Source: Boothiomyces macroporosus
Lineage: Eukaryota > Chytridiomycota > Chytridiomycetes > Rhizophydiales > Terramycetaceae
Length of the DNA: 23,687 bases
Assembly (NCBI GenBank): GCA_027604185.1
Contig: JADGKB010000159.1
Coordinates: forward strand, 1-23,687
Direction of reading: 5' to 3'
Positions 8,121 through 17,202 of the stretch are shown here, piece after piece (position 1 is the first letter of the stretch; every line of letters begins with the position of its first letter). The translations under genes and the position numbers were made by a program. Below the pieces are notes generated by a model. The model was not told the origin of the DNA and made no database searches. It worked only from the letters and a program-made list of their open reading frames with translations.

Positions 8121-8480
8121 TCAGTTGATCAATAAATTAGTAGGTTGTTGATGAAACTATGCAAAATTAAATATCATGAGCATGGGACTTGCATTTCTGA
8201 TCATTCTTAGCCATCACGTTCATTGCATCAGCTCTCCTTCCCAAATAGATATTCGCAGGATTCAGGCGAGTTTTTTTCCTTTCGGACCAAGTGTTCAAAC
8301 ACGATTTCTACCAACATGAAAGATTTCTGCTTTCACATACTGCACAAACAAACATAGTACGCTGAAAACCTCAAAGAATACACAAAAGAAAAGAGATAAA
8401 AACTTTTTGTCATTATACTTTAATTTCTTTGACAATAGGACTGTTCTTTCTTGATGACGTGTGTAAAAACTTTTAGGCAA
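8121..8480. other. Intergenic stretch with a possible 47-codon secreted-peptide frame
   Basis: The first 30 nt hold AATAAA for the upstream gene. A frame at 8176-8319 on the plus strand starts MSMGLAFLIILSHHVHCISS, which resembles a signal peptide, and runs to 47 codons with a single cysteine and a TGA stop. No clear TATA box or paralogue supports it, so it is left as a candidate only. The final ~100 bp are AT-rich promoter sequence for the gene at 8481. Confidence 0.4.
8455..8460 (+). promoter_or_regulatory. TGACGT box, 20 nt before receptor gene start
   Basis: TGATGACGTGTG ahead of the ATG at 8481, with the same spacing as at 17177, 20731 and 22520. It supports using the ATG at 8481 rather than the ATG at 8454, which overlaps the box. 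Confidence 0.5.
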
Positions 8481-10031
8481 ATGTCAATCACCCTGCTGAT
8501 ATCCCTAATAAAAGCAGATTTGATTATGGAAGGTCAGTATTTTGCAAAGTCATGCCAAGGTCCTCCAGATAGTATTTATGTATTTCAAACGAAAAACACG
8601 TATTCTTACGAACACTGGTCATCCAGTCTGAACGAAACATGGGCACCATTCTTTAAATTTCATTCATATGAAGTATCGATTGGAGACTATGGAAACGTCT
8701 ATGTTCCTTTTCCAGGCACAAATTGTATTGAATCTATCAGCTATCCAGCTTCAAAGCCGTACTGGAGTGGATATTCTATATTTTACTCGTCAGGATATGG
8801 ACTGGATACCATCCCTAAAGCTGCAAATGGATTTCAATATTGCTATTTGATTTCCAATAATTTCAATGACCCATCGCTTCTTCAAGGATATAAAGCAAGC
8901 TACTATCGGCCAAACAATAATATTTGTTATGACAGCCATTACATGTGTAATTCGGAAGGGGTATTCTCTTTCTTTCCAGGTGAAGGCTGCACAGGGGTCA
9001 ATGAATCCTTTACTCTTCCCTTGGAACTCACTCAATATTCTTCAGCAAATTTAGGCAACATCAGCATTCAGCTATTTACAGTCAGTAAAGCAACATTGTT
9101 CTTTAGTTGGATAACTGTTATCCCCGAGGAGGATATTGTACCGACATTTGACAACGTTGGGGATTGGTTTGCTCTGTTATTTGCAATAATTACTTTGATT
9201 ATCGGGATATACATGTGTTACTACACTTATCGCTCTGTGAAAAGAGCAAGAAAGATTTTGTTTACTCAGATCAGTATTATAATTGCGCAAGTGCTTTACA
9301 TGATATTCTATATTGGATCAATTGTATTCTGGGCGCTGGTAGCGAATAATCAATCAGTTATTGGTGCCATATCACAAACCAACAGTGTGGCATTTGGAGT
9401 CGCCACCTTTCTCATGTCACTGGTTACTTCTTACTTGGTTTCAGAAATACTATTCCACGAATATCGTTTCACAGTTAGAATCATTAACATTATCCTTTTG
9501 ATCGGAATTCACATTGGGTTCTATGGATCCAGTTATGGTGGGATATATATTGCCAATGTAGGTCCACCCACTTACTCTATGGCTACAGTAAGGTTTGTTT
9601 TGTCGTGGTACAAATACTTGGTATACTGGACCTTTTTTGTGTTTACTTTCAACTCTACTGTCCCCATTCTGGTTGCTGTAAAATTAATCAGTCTCCAAAC
9701 CCAAAAGAAGGCACATAAAGAAGTTTTGGTGCTTGATCCGTACTTGAAATATTACATACTCGGGCAATTCCTCACGTTCGCATTCAACGGAATCATGTTT
9801 TGCATTAAAACGTACACATATTTGTTGGGAAGCGATTTCATGTACAACAACACGACACCATACTCCATCTTTACCTGGGCTGTACATTCATACCTCACGA
9901 CAAAGATTTATGAAATCATTTCTAACGCTGCCAATTATCTCCATAATCGATCCTACATTCAAACGTCTCAAATGACTGGCACTCATAGCGTCGCTCATGG
10001 AAATGAAAATGCCAACGAAAATGACAGTTGA
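8481..10031 (+). CDS. Receptor-like protein, six-Cys ectodomain plus seven helices (subgroup A)
   Basis: The intronless gene encodes 516 residues. The start at 8481 gives a compact signal peptide (MSITLLISLIKA) directly before DLIMEGQYF, matching its relatives; the frame extends upstream, but that adds a non-hydrophobic leader. The six ectodomain cysteines lie in SCQGPPDSIY, NCIES, YCYLISNNF, ICYDSHYMC and GCTG. The FDNVGDWFALLF entry to helix 1, FNSTVPILVAVKL in helix 5, DPYLKYYILGQ before helix 6 and VHSYLTTKIYEII in helix 7 are all kept. It is closest to the gene at 6561 and follows it in tandem. The tail is polar and rich in Asn, Ser and His. It contains several NxS/T sequons outside the membrane. 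A receptor role is inferred from architecture only. Confidence 0.9.
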   Translation: MSITLLISLIKADLIMEGQYFAKSCQGPPDSIYVFQTKNTYSYEHWSSSLNETWAPFFKFHSYEVSIGDYGNVYVPFPGTNCIESISYPASKPYWSGYSIFYSSGYGLDTIPKAANGFQYCYLISNNFNDPSLLQGYKASYYRPNNNICYDSHYMCNSEGVFSFFPGEGCTGVNESFTLPLELTQYSSANLGNISIQLFTVSKATLFFSWITVIPEEDIVPTFDNVGDWFALLFAIITLIIGIYMCYYTYRSVKRARKILFTQISIIIAQVLYMIFYIGSIVFWALVANNQSVIGAISQTNSVAFGVATFLMSLVTSYLVSEILFHEYRFTVRIINIILLIGIHIGFYGSSYGGIYIANVGPPTYSMATVRFVLSWYKYLVYWTFFVFTFNSTVPILVAVKLISLQTQKKAHKEVLVLDPYLKYYILGQFLTFAFNGIMFCIKTYTYLLGSDFMYNNTTPYSIFTWAVHSYLTTKIYEIISNAANYLHNRSYIQTSQMTGTHSVAHGNENANENDS

Positions 10032-10234
10032 TTGGCAGGAAATCACAAGAAAAAGACAATGTGAATAAAAAAAGGTGTTTATAATAGTGTTTTACAGAAG
10101 AAGCGCTACCGGATAGCATGGAATACGAACTCCGCATATTTTTGAATTATTTGTTTCTTGCTTATCTGCATCTTTATTATTATTCGATTTAAATGATTCA
10201 TTGAAAAATCCACTGGGTATTGTCCTTCAAACAA

Positions 10235-10240
10235 TGACGT
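10235..10240 (+). promoter_or_regulatory. TGACGT box, 37 nt before receptor gene start
   Basis: It occurs in the context AAACAATGACGT, followed by a TATA-like CATAAAAG. The same AAACAATGACG context appears before the next family gene at 11936, also about 36 nt from the ATG. Confidence 0.45.
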
Positions 10241-10277
10241 TGCTTCATAAAAGTTGCGTTTACTGCTTGGTTAACTA

Positions 10278-11857
10278 ATGCTGTTTTTGCTATTTGCCTC
10301 TGCTTCCGCTGACCAGCTCTTGGAAGGTGCATTCTTTGCAAAAGACTGTGTGGGTCCTCCTGACACCATTTACGTTTTCCAGACTGTCAACACGTACAAT
10401 TATATTTCCTGGTCTCCAGATCTAAACGAAACGTGGCCGCCATATTTCAAATTCCATTCTTTTGAAGCATCTGCGGGGGATACAGGGTTGGTTGACGTTC
10501 CCATTTCTGGCCAATCTTGTATTGTGACTACAGACTACTCGTTGTCAAAACCATATTGGTCAGGATACTCGCTCTTCTATGATGGAAACTATGGGTTAGA
10601 TGCCATTCCTAAAGTAGCTGATGGAACAAACTACTGCTACTTGATTTCAAATAATTTTAATACAACCACCAATTTGAATGGATATCTCGCTGCCTATTTC
10701 CGGCCAAACGACAACATCTGTTACGACGGATCCTACAAATGCTTTAATAACGGTACATTTCAGTATTTCGCGCAACCAGATTGTGGAGGAATTGCGGAAA
10801 CTATACTTTTACCAAATACACAAAGTCCGGTACTCTCACCAAACCTTGGTAACATTTCAGTTCAATTTTATCAAATTCAGGGAGCCACTGTTTATTTCAG
10901 CTGGCTGCTCGCCATCCCGGTTGAAACCTTAGTTCCCAAATTTGATATTGCAATGGACTATGTCGCTCTCTTTGCGTATATTTTCAGTTTGATTATTGCC
11001 ATCTATGTACTTTACTATTCAATATCGCTTGCTCAAAGAGCCAGGAAGATCCTCGTAAGTCAAATAATCACAATTATTAGCGCCGTGTTTTGGTTACTTA
11101 ACTTTGTTCTAAGTACTATCAGTTAATCATAGGCATTACTTTCTGGACTTTATCTGTAACTGATTTCCATATTATTGCTTGGCTTTCTGAATGGGTATCG
11201 ATATCAATGGGTATCGCCAGTTTCTGCTCATGTTATTTGACTTCATTCCTGGTTTCTGAGGTGTTGTTTCACTACCATAAGGAGTGGTTGCGGATTGTTA
11301 ACCCGATTGTTTTAGCAATCGTTCACTTTGGCTTTTTTGGAGGGGCTTATTTCAATTATTTCGTAGACATTGGCGGGTATCCATTGGCATTTATCAATCC
11401 CATACTAGAATGGGACAAGTATATTATTTATTGGACTGTCTTTATGTATGTATTCAATTCCGTCACACCAATCCTGGTAGCTATTAAAATATTGGTTCTG
11501 TCTACAGACGGTAGGTCTTTCAAAAATCTCAACACCATTGATCCATACTTGAAATACTATATTTTGGGTCAATTCCTTGCCTTTGCTTTGTACGCCATTA
11601 TCTTCTACATCAAAAAGTATTCCGCCTTGCTCTACAGTGATTTTGTGGTTTTGGACATTGGCGCGATATCAGAGTTTACCTATAGTGTTCATTCATTCCT
11701 CACTGCTCAAATCTATTTGATTATTGTAAAATCGAGCAGACACGCAAGTTCTGCTGGTACTCACTTGTCTACCGGAGGGGAACGTATACCTTCGTCTCAA
11801 GTAGCTGCAGGCGAATTGAAACATGGAGGAAGGACTGCAACAAAAACGCTTTCTTGA
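10278..11857 (+). CDS. Receptor-like protein, six-Cys ectodomain plus seven helices (subgroup B, one intron)
   Basis: Exons 10278-11112 and 11133-11857, split by a 20-nt intron (GTACTATCAGTTAATCATAG), encode 519 residues. The signal peptide is MLFLLFASASA, with cysteines at residues 24, 81, 120, 148, 155 and 169. Sequons occur at LNETW and NNGT. Helices lie at about 228-250, 259-285, 303-325, 332-354, 374-399, 419-438 and 450-478. The intron lies at the end of helix 2 (codon 279), and splicing restores FVLSITFWTLSVTDFHIIAW, which aligns with the uninterrupted gene at 17203. Without splicing the frame stops at TAA after FVLSTIS, so the downstream frame is not a separate gene. The subgroup B marker KFDIAMDY precedes helix 1. 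The Ser/Gly-rich tail is ~40 residues. Confidence 0.9.
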
Positions 11858-11935
11858 AACTAAATAAACGTGTATTTGAAATATTTGCCTTGTAGAACTT
11901 TTTGCATTGTTCTTGGTCATTATCTGATGAAACAA

Positions 11936-11941
11936 TGACGA
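11936..11941 (+). promoter_or_regulatory. TGACGA variant box, 36 nt before receptor gene start
   Basis: AAACAATGACGA is one base off the TGACGT consensus and shares the eight bases in front with the box at 10235. It supports the downstream ATG (11977) as the start, because the ATG at 11935 lies in the box itself. Confidence 0.4.
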
Positions 11942-11976
11942 CCGTAAAAACTGCACAAGAAATCTTCAATTTATCA

Positions 11977-13538
11977 ATGATTATCTATTTATTAAACTTT
12001 GTGTATGCAGATCAGCTGGTAGAAGGAGCTTACTACGGGAAGGACTGTGTTGGCCCTCCAGATACAATTTATACTTTTCAAACAGTCAATACATATTCCT
12101 ATATACAGTGGTCGCCTTCTTTGAATGAAACATGGCCGCCATATTTCAAATTCCACTCTGATGAAGTGTCTGCCTACGATACTGGACTGGTGTATGTTCA
12201 AATGCCTGGACAAACGTGTATTGTAACTACAGATTACTCCCTCTCAAAACCGTACTGGTCAGGATACACGCTTTATTATAGTGGAGGATACAGTCTAGAC
12301 ACGGTGCCTAAGGCTGCTAATGGTGTATCTTATTGCTACCTGCGATCTGACAATTTTAATGTTACAACAAATTTAAATGGATACCTTTCCGCGTATTTCA
12401 GACCAAATAACAACAATTGCTATGATGATTCGTATAAATGCTTTTCAAACGGCACATTCCAGTACTTTGTCGGGCCAGGCTGCACTGGCGCGTATGAAAG
12501 TATTCAACTCTCAACCACACTGACTTTAGTGAAATCCCCCAACTTGGGAAATATCTCTGTGCAATACTATGAAGTAGCAAATGCCACTCTGTTTTTCTCG
12601 TGGTTAGATGCCACCCCAGTGGAATCTCTTGTTCCAAAGTTTGATATTGCAATGGATTATATCGCACTAATTGGATATATATTTAGCTTAGGTTTAGGAA
12701 GCTATGTCTTGTGGTATTCCATTCTACTAGCAAGGAGAGCAAGAAAAATACTTGTTACTCAAGTAGTAACTATAATCAGCGCCTTGTTTTGGTTGCTTGA
12801 CTTTGCAATAAGTAATGTTTCTTTAATTTAGGTGTTGCTTTTTGGTCATTGACTGTCACTGACTTTAAAATTATTGCATGGCTGTCCGAATGGACTTCTA
12901 TTGCTGGAGGAATTGCTAGCTACTGCTCTTGCTACTTGACCTCTTTTCTAGTGTCTGAAGTTCTGTTTCACTACTATCAAGAGCAAATGCGCATTATTAT
13001 GCCTATAGCTCTAGCCCTTCTGCATTTCGGTTTCTACGGTGGTGCATATTTCGTTTATTTTCTCGATGCTGGTGGATACCCTTGGAGCTTTATCACACCC
13101 CTTCAGCTATGGACAAAGTACATTATTTACTGGAGCTTCTTCATGTACATTTTCAATTCTGTCACTCCTATTCTAGTAGCAGTCAAAATACTTTACTTGC
13201 ACTCTGACAAAGCCAGCATAAAGACTCTAGATAAAGTAGATCCCTATCTCAAATACTATTTAATCGGCCAGCTAGCATCTTTTGCGACTTATGCCACCAT
13301 CTTTTATATGAAAAAATACACCGCAATTCCGTACAGCGACTTTATCGTGATAGACCTGGGTGGGATCGTCAGTGTCACTTTTAGCGTGCACTCCTACTTG
13401 ACTGGTAAAATCTATCGTGTAATTACCAAATCCGCAAAGAAATCCACCACACACATGTCCGACACTAATGCTACCAAACAAGGTCCAAAATCAGGAAAGG
13501 AAATCACAATGCAAAGGGATCAGGAACCGAAAGTGTAA
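11977..13538 (+). CDS. Receptor-like protein, six-Cys ectodomain plus seven helices (subgroup B, one intron)
   Basis: Exons 11977-12811 and 12832-13538 flank the 20-nt intron GTAATGTTTCTTTAATTTAG and encode 513 residues. Exon 1 is 835 nt, exactly as in the neighbours at 10278 and 14356, so the intron position is conserved to the base. The start at 11977 gives the signal peptide MIIYLLNFVYA before DQLVEGAYYG; an earlier in-frame ATG would add a non-hydrophobic leader. Cysteines lie in DCVGPPDTIY, TCIVTTDY, YCYLRSDNF, NCYDDSYKC and GCTG. The core shows KFDIAMDYIALIGY, FNSVTPILVAVKIL, DPYLKYYLIGQ and VHSYLTGKIYRVI. The tail is basic and Thr/Ser-rich. It carries the 44-bp tract shared with the gene at 6561. 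Its stop is five bases from the stop of the convergent glutaredoxin gene. Confidence 0.9.
12088..12131 (+). repeat. 44-bp tract identical to 6672-6715
   Basis: Partner copy of the subgroup A tract. It covers the codons from NTYSYIQW through LNET in the ectodomain. The flanking bases differ on both sides. Confidence 0.75.
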
Positions 13539-13543
13539 ATATA

Positions 13544-13857
13544 TTACAAGTCTTTAAACCCGTTTTTCATGTAAAATTCTTGTAATTTGTCGCTTCCTCC
13601 AATGTGCTTTTGCTTGATAAAGATATTTGGAACGGTGGATTGCTTTGTAAATTCGTTTAAATAATCTTGAATTTGCGATCCGTTCTGTTCCAGATCCAGT
13701 TCGAATGCGTGAAACTTGATTTTTTCAGATTCCAATAAGCTCTTTGCTCTTCTGCAGTAAGGGCAGTAGGATTTGCTCGAATTAGCTATTGCTACCTGAA
13801 TACCATTACTTTGTTTTGTTGAATCAGGGATTTTACTTGCTTTTGGATGCTGTTCAT
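13544..13857 (-). CDS. GRX: Dithiol glutaredoxin (two exons)
   Basis: Class I glutaredoxin reduces disulfides and glutathionylated proteins using glutathione. Exons 13796-13857 and 13544-13775 surround the 20-nt intron GTAGCAATAGCTAATTCGAG and give 97 residues, a typical length. The intron falls within the serine codon just before the active site: VMVF, then SKSYCPYCRRAK. The CPYC motif is at about residues 25-28. The cis-Pro TVPNIFIKQKHIGG, followed by SD, forms the glutathione-binding part. There is no transit or signal peptide, so it is probably cytosolic. The plain open frame at 13544-13735 misses the whole active site. It converges with the receptor gene ending at 13538, leaving a five-base gap, so the 3' ends of the two transcripts must overlap. 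Confidence 0.93.
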
Positions 13858-14355
13858 GAAAATGAATTTGGCGGAAAAACTTTTTTTCATTCCCAACCTT
13901 GGATAAGATGCTTGTCTTTGTATCTCTATGCTAATTGGTAAAGCCAGTCAAGTCTAATTCCATGATAATTTGGAGAGAGTGGTAGTGGTTAATTCTTCCA
14001 AGCATGTTGTTCACATGTACAGATTAAAGCTAAATTCACGCGCTGCTTTCAGGTATGAATTATATGAACTATATGCATTCCTCAGCAACAGTTTTGCACG
14101 TTTGATACATATACCCTGACCCTGGAATATTGAATGGAAATAGCTACCATAACAAGCGAGAACCCATTTCCAGACATACGCTACTTTGTAACATATAGAG
14201 TCACTGCCTAAAAGATTCGTGCGAATGTGTTCCAGTGAACGGTTTTTCAATTTGGAATGAAAATTAGGGCCGGTTTTTAGCGCCCGCTTGAAATATATAC
14301 TATAAACGGAAGTCGTGATAAGCCGATTACTTCATCATCATGTCTACTTTTCTAC
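13858..14355. other. Intergenic stretch, divergent glutaredoxin / receptor promoters
   Basis: It holds the 5' side of the minus-strand glutaredoxin and of the plus-strand gene at 14356. A minus-strand frame of 79 codons (14011-14250) lacks an ATG and any recognisable motif and is not called. No RNA gene is seen. Confidence 0.5.
14294..14306 (+). promoter_or_regulatory. TATA-like element before the receptor gene at 14356
   Basis: TATATACTATAAA ends 49 nt before the ATG. This gene is the one intact family member without a clear TGACGT box; the nearest resemblance is GTCGTGAT at about 14312. Confidence 0.35.
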
Positions 14356-16135
14356 ATGCTGCTGATTTTGTACCCACTAATCAGGGCGGACCGTCTGATT
14401 GAAGGTGGGTATTTTGGCCGCGACTGTACTGGCCCACCTGACACAATGTATGTATTTGATACAAACTATACATTTGCTTATACAAGTTATTCACAAGATC
14501 TTGCGGAAACCTGGCCCCCTTTCTACAAGTTTCACGCAAATGAAGCAGCAGTTGGTGACACCGGCTTGGTTGGTATCCCGTTAACTGGTAAAACGTGCAT
14601 TGTTACTACAAATTACCTGCTTTCTCGTCCCTACTGGTCTGGGTATACACTGTTTTACAACGATACTAACCAATCAGAAAATGTTCCTGTTGCTGCAGAG
14701 GGGGCTATTTACTGCTATCTGCGTTCCAATGATTTTGGAAACAGGAACAACCTAAATGGATACTTGGCTGCCTATTTCAAAACAAATGATAAAATATGCT
14801 ACGATGACCATTACCGATGTTTTGAAAATGGCACCTTTGAATACTATACTCTAGATGGCTGCACCGGAATAGCAGAAACACTTCAAATGAATTCGAGTTT
14901 AAACAAACTAGTATCTTTATATCTGGGTAATATATCTAGCCAGTTGTATACAGCCAATCATGGAAAAATCCAATTCTCTTGGTTATTTGCTATTCCAGTT
15001 GAGCAACTAGTCCCAAAATTTGATATTCCAACTGATTATCTAGCGTTAGGGTTATACATCATTAGTATAGGACTAGGGCTGTATGGAGTAATTAATGCAC
15101 TCATTTCTGCAACCTCCAGCAAAGGGATTCTTCCGAGCCATATCGTCAAAGTGGTAGGTTCTATATTATGGCTTGTGTACTTTATCCTAGGTAAGAAAAG
15201 CTAACGCAGATGTGATATACTGGTCGTTACCAGTAGAAAACTTTACCATAATCGCTTGGCTATATGAATGGCTATCAGTTGTGTCTGGTTTAGCTTCCTT
15301 TACTACCTGCTTCCTGACCTCATTCTTGGTGTCTGAAGTACTTTGCTACAACCATCGGGAATTATCCAGAATTATTTCTTGCGTTTGTCTGGTCATCATT
15401 CACCTTGCATTTTACGGCTCTTCTTACTTTAACTATTTCATTGATGAACAGAATGATCCAATCGTACAACCACTCTTGATTTGGCACAACTACACGGTTT
15501 ATTGGATCTACTTTCTCTTCTTTTACAATACCCTGATTCCCATTCTGGCGGCAAAGAAATTCTTGGCTTTGAAGGATATACGCAAGAAACTCAAAGTCAA
15601 TCTGATTGACCCAAAGCTAAAATACTACATCATTTGCCAAGTCTTGGCATTTATGCTCTACGCGATCGTATTCTATATGATCAGATACACGTCATGTTTT
15701 TACAGTGATTTCATAGTCCTGGACATTCGGGCAGTATATACCTTTTCACTAGCAGTTCAGACACTCATGACAAGTCGAATGTATGTGACTATTCGCAAAG
15801 CCAGCAAATTCTGTCCAACAATTGTGATATCGCAAATGACGACTGTAAAGCGATCTACAGAAATGCACGATCACGAATTAAGTCCTGGAGGCAGCGGAAA
15901 GACCCTACGCCAAGGACAGAGTGCGAATTCCATCAATGTCATTGACCACAATCAAGAGCTAATGGAAGCAACCCCGAAATCACCTGTTCAATCGCCAAGT
16001 AGCAGAACATTATCCGTTAAACATGGGCAATCTATGAGAAAGTTGGAAAGACGGCAATCATTGAGAGAAAGGGATATGGCCAATCAGAAGACACGGCAAT
16101 CCGCAGCATCGGACTATGATAGTTCGACTAGTTGA
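14356..16135 (+). CDS. Receptor-like protein with long cytoplasmic tail (subgroup B, one intron)
   Basis: Exons 14356-15190 and 15210-16135 flank a 19-nt intron (GTAAGAAAAGCTAACGCAG) and encode 586 residues, the longest in the family. The signal peptide is MLLILYPLIRA, with the six cysteines in DCTGPPDTMY, TCIVTTNY, YCYLRSNDF, ICYDDHYRC and GCTG. The otherwise conserved LNETW sequon is changed to LAETW, and the core is the most diverged of subgroup B (KFDIPTDY). After helix 7 (SLAVQTLMTSRMYVTIRKAS) it carries ~110 extra residues rich in Ser, Arg, Gln and Thr, with proline-directed sites (TPKSPVQSPSS) and basophilic kinase-like sites (RRQSLRERD, SRTLSVK). This points to phosphorylation-controlled signalling or trafficking, by inference. 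Only 44 nt separate it from the next gene. Confidence 0.88.
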
Positions 16136-16179
16136 GTCATTTTATCTTGAAATAAATATTCTGCTATCTTTTTCAAGAA

Positions 16180-17154
16180 ATGAAATCTCGATCTGGAAAA
16201 AGCAAAAAGCAAGAACAGCCTCCAGTAGAGACACCGGCAAAAGGAAGAGAAAGGAAAAGAGGAATACAGTTGCCGATTCTCAATCCAAATGCGACGCTAT
16301 TCTACTTGTGCGCGTTTGGGATCCTGGTTTACATTTACCAGCAATGGAATACGACATCCATCCCACATACTCCGCCAACACTTGGTTTTGTCACGCCTTG
16401 GAACAAGCCAATCAACAATCCAAAGGTCGATATTTTATCTCCGGTTTGGTACGAAGTGAACCAGGAAATTACAGGTGAACCGCAGAAACTGGATTTGTAT
16501 CCGAATCAACTGGTGTTTCCACGATACAATATCAATGGCGAATATCCAGTGGAAAAACTACTCGATCATATTACTAAGCATGAGTACAAAGGAATTGTGC
16601 TGGAAGCAACTTTACTCTTGCACCGCAATCCAGAATACATCAGCAATCTTGTAAAGAAATTAAAATCTGCAATCAAAGTTATTTTAGTCTGCTCTCCGCA
16701 TGAACAATTGTCTCCTGATTCTGTGTATTCGATTCCAGCAGATTATTTTGCTGTCATGACATATGATTATAATGATGGGCGAATAGGTGGAAATTCTCCT
16801 TTGCCTTGGGTTGCAAATACAATGTCAAGATTAAAAAGACTGGTGCCACCACATAAGCTGCTCGTCGGTATCCCATTTTATGGTTACAAACACAAAGGAA
16901 CACTAGGAGGAAAAATGACTGCACAGGCAGAAGCAGTTGTGAACAGGGATGTGATAGAATGGAAAGAAGGCGCGCAAGAAGTTTATCAAAGCGATATTCA
17001 AGAGCAGTTTTACATCAAGCAAGGATACACTGTTGTATTCCCCAATGAAGAATTCATAAAGAAGCGCGTAGAATATGCCAAAAGAGAAGGCTTTGGTATC
17101 TCTATATGGGAAATTGGTCAAGGAGCTCCTACTTTTTACGATGCTCTGAAATAA
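16180..17154 (+). CDS. CHID1: CHID1-like GH18-fold protein with N-terminal membrane anchor
   Basis: The 324-residue product has a basic N-terminus (KSRSGKSKK..RERKRG) followed by one hydrophobic helix (about 38-54, LFYLCAFGILVYIYQQW) and no cleavage-site pattern: a type II anchor with the GH18 domain in the lumen or outside. Chitinase-domain-containing protein 1 hallmarks are LGFVTPWN, ILSPVW, VMTYDY (~192-197), LLVGIPFYGY and GISIWEIGQG..FYDAL at the end. In the catalytic strand the chitinase DxxDxDxE is reduced to YKGIVLEA: only the glutamate (E142) remains, as in CHID1 homologues, so hydrolysis is doubtful and saccharide binding more likely. It is shorter than animal CHID1 (~390) between ILSPVW and the FPRY strand. 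It sits 48 nt before a receptor gene. The stop overlaps AATAAA. Confidence 0.85.
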   Translation: MKSRSGKSKKQEQPPVETPAKGRERKRGIQLPILNPNATLFYLCAFGILVYIYQQWNTTSIPHTPPTLGFVTPWNKPINNPKVDILSPVWYEVNQEITGEPQKLDLYPNQLVFPRYNINGEYPVEKLLDHITKHEYKGIVLEATLLLHRNPEYISNLVKKLKSAIKVILVCSPHEQLSPDSVYSIPADYFAVMTYDYNDGRIGGNSPLPWVANTMSRLKRLVPPHKLLVGIPFYGYKHKGTLGGKMTAQAEAVVNRDVIEWKEGAQEVYQSDIQEQFYIKQGYTVVFPNEEFIKKRVEYAKREGFGISIWEIGQGAPTFYDALK

Positions 17155-17176
17155 AATGTCATTTCGTAATCAATGG

Positions 17177-17182
17177 TGACGT
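17177..17182 (+). promoter_or_regulatory. TGACGT box, 20 nt before receptor gene start
   Basis: GGTGACGTTTCAC lies inside the 48-nt gap between the CHID1-like stop and the ATG at 17203. The whole proximal promoter of this gene must therefore lie in that gap or inside the upstream coding region. Confidence 0.5.
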
Positions 17183-17202
17183 TTCACTCTTCACTCTATT
17201 AA

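Noticed and set aside
8451..8480. Longer N-terminus for the receptor gene at 8481
   Set aside because: The extension adds a non-hydrophobic leader before the signal peptide and would place the TGACGT box inside the coding region; relatives start at the equivalent of 8481.
11207..11857. Separate gene downstream of 10278-11126
   Set aside because: It is the second exon of the receptor gene; a 20-nt intron joins the two and restores the family sequence. The same applies to 12849-13538 and 15212-16135.
14011..14250. Minus-strand 79-codon frame in the glutaredoxin / receptor gap
   Set aside because: Begins with TTG, has no upstream ATG in frame, no recognisable motif and no promoter; probably chance.
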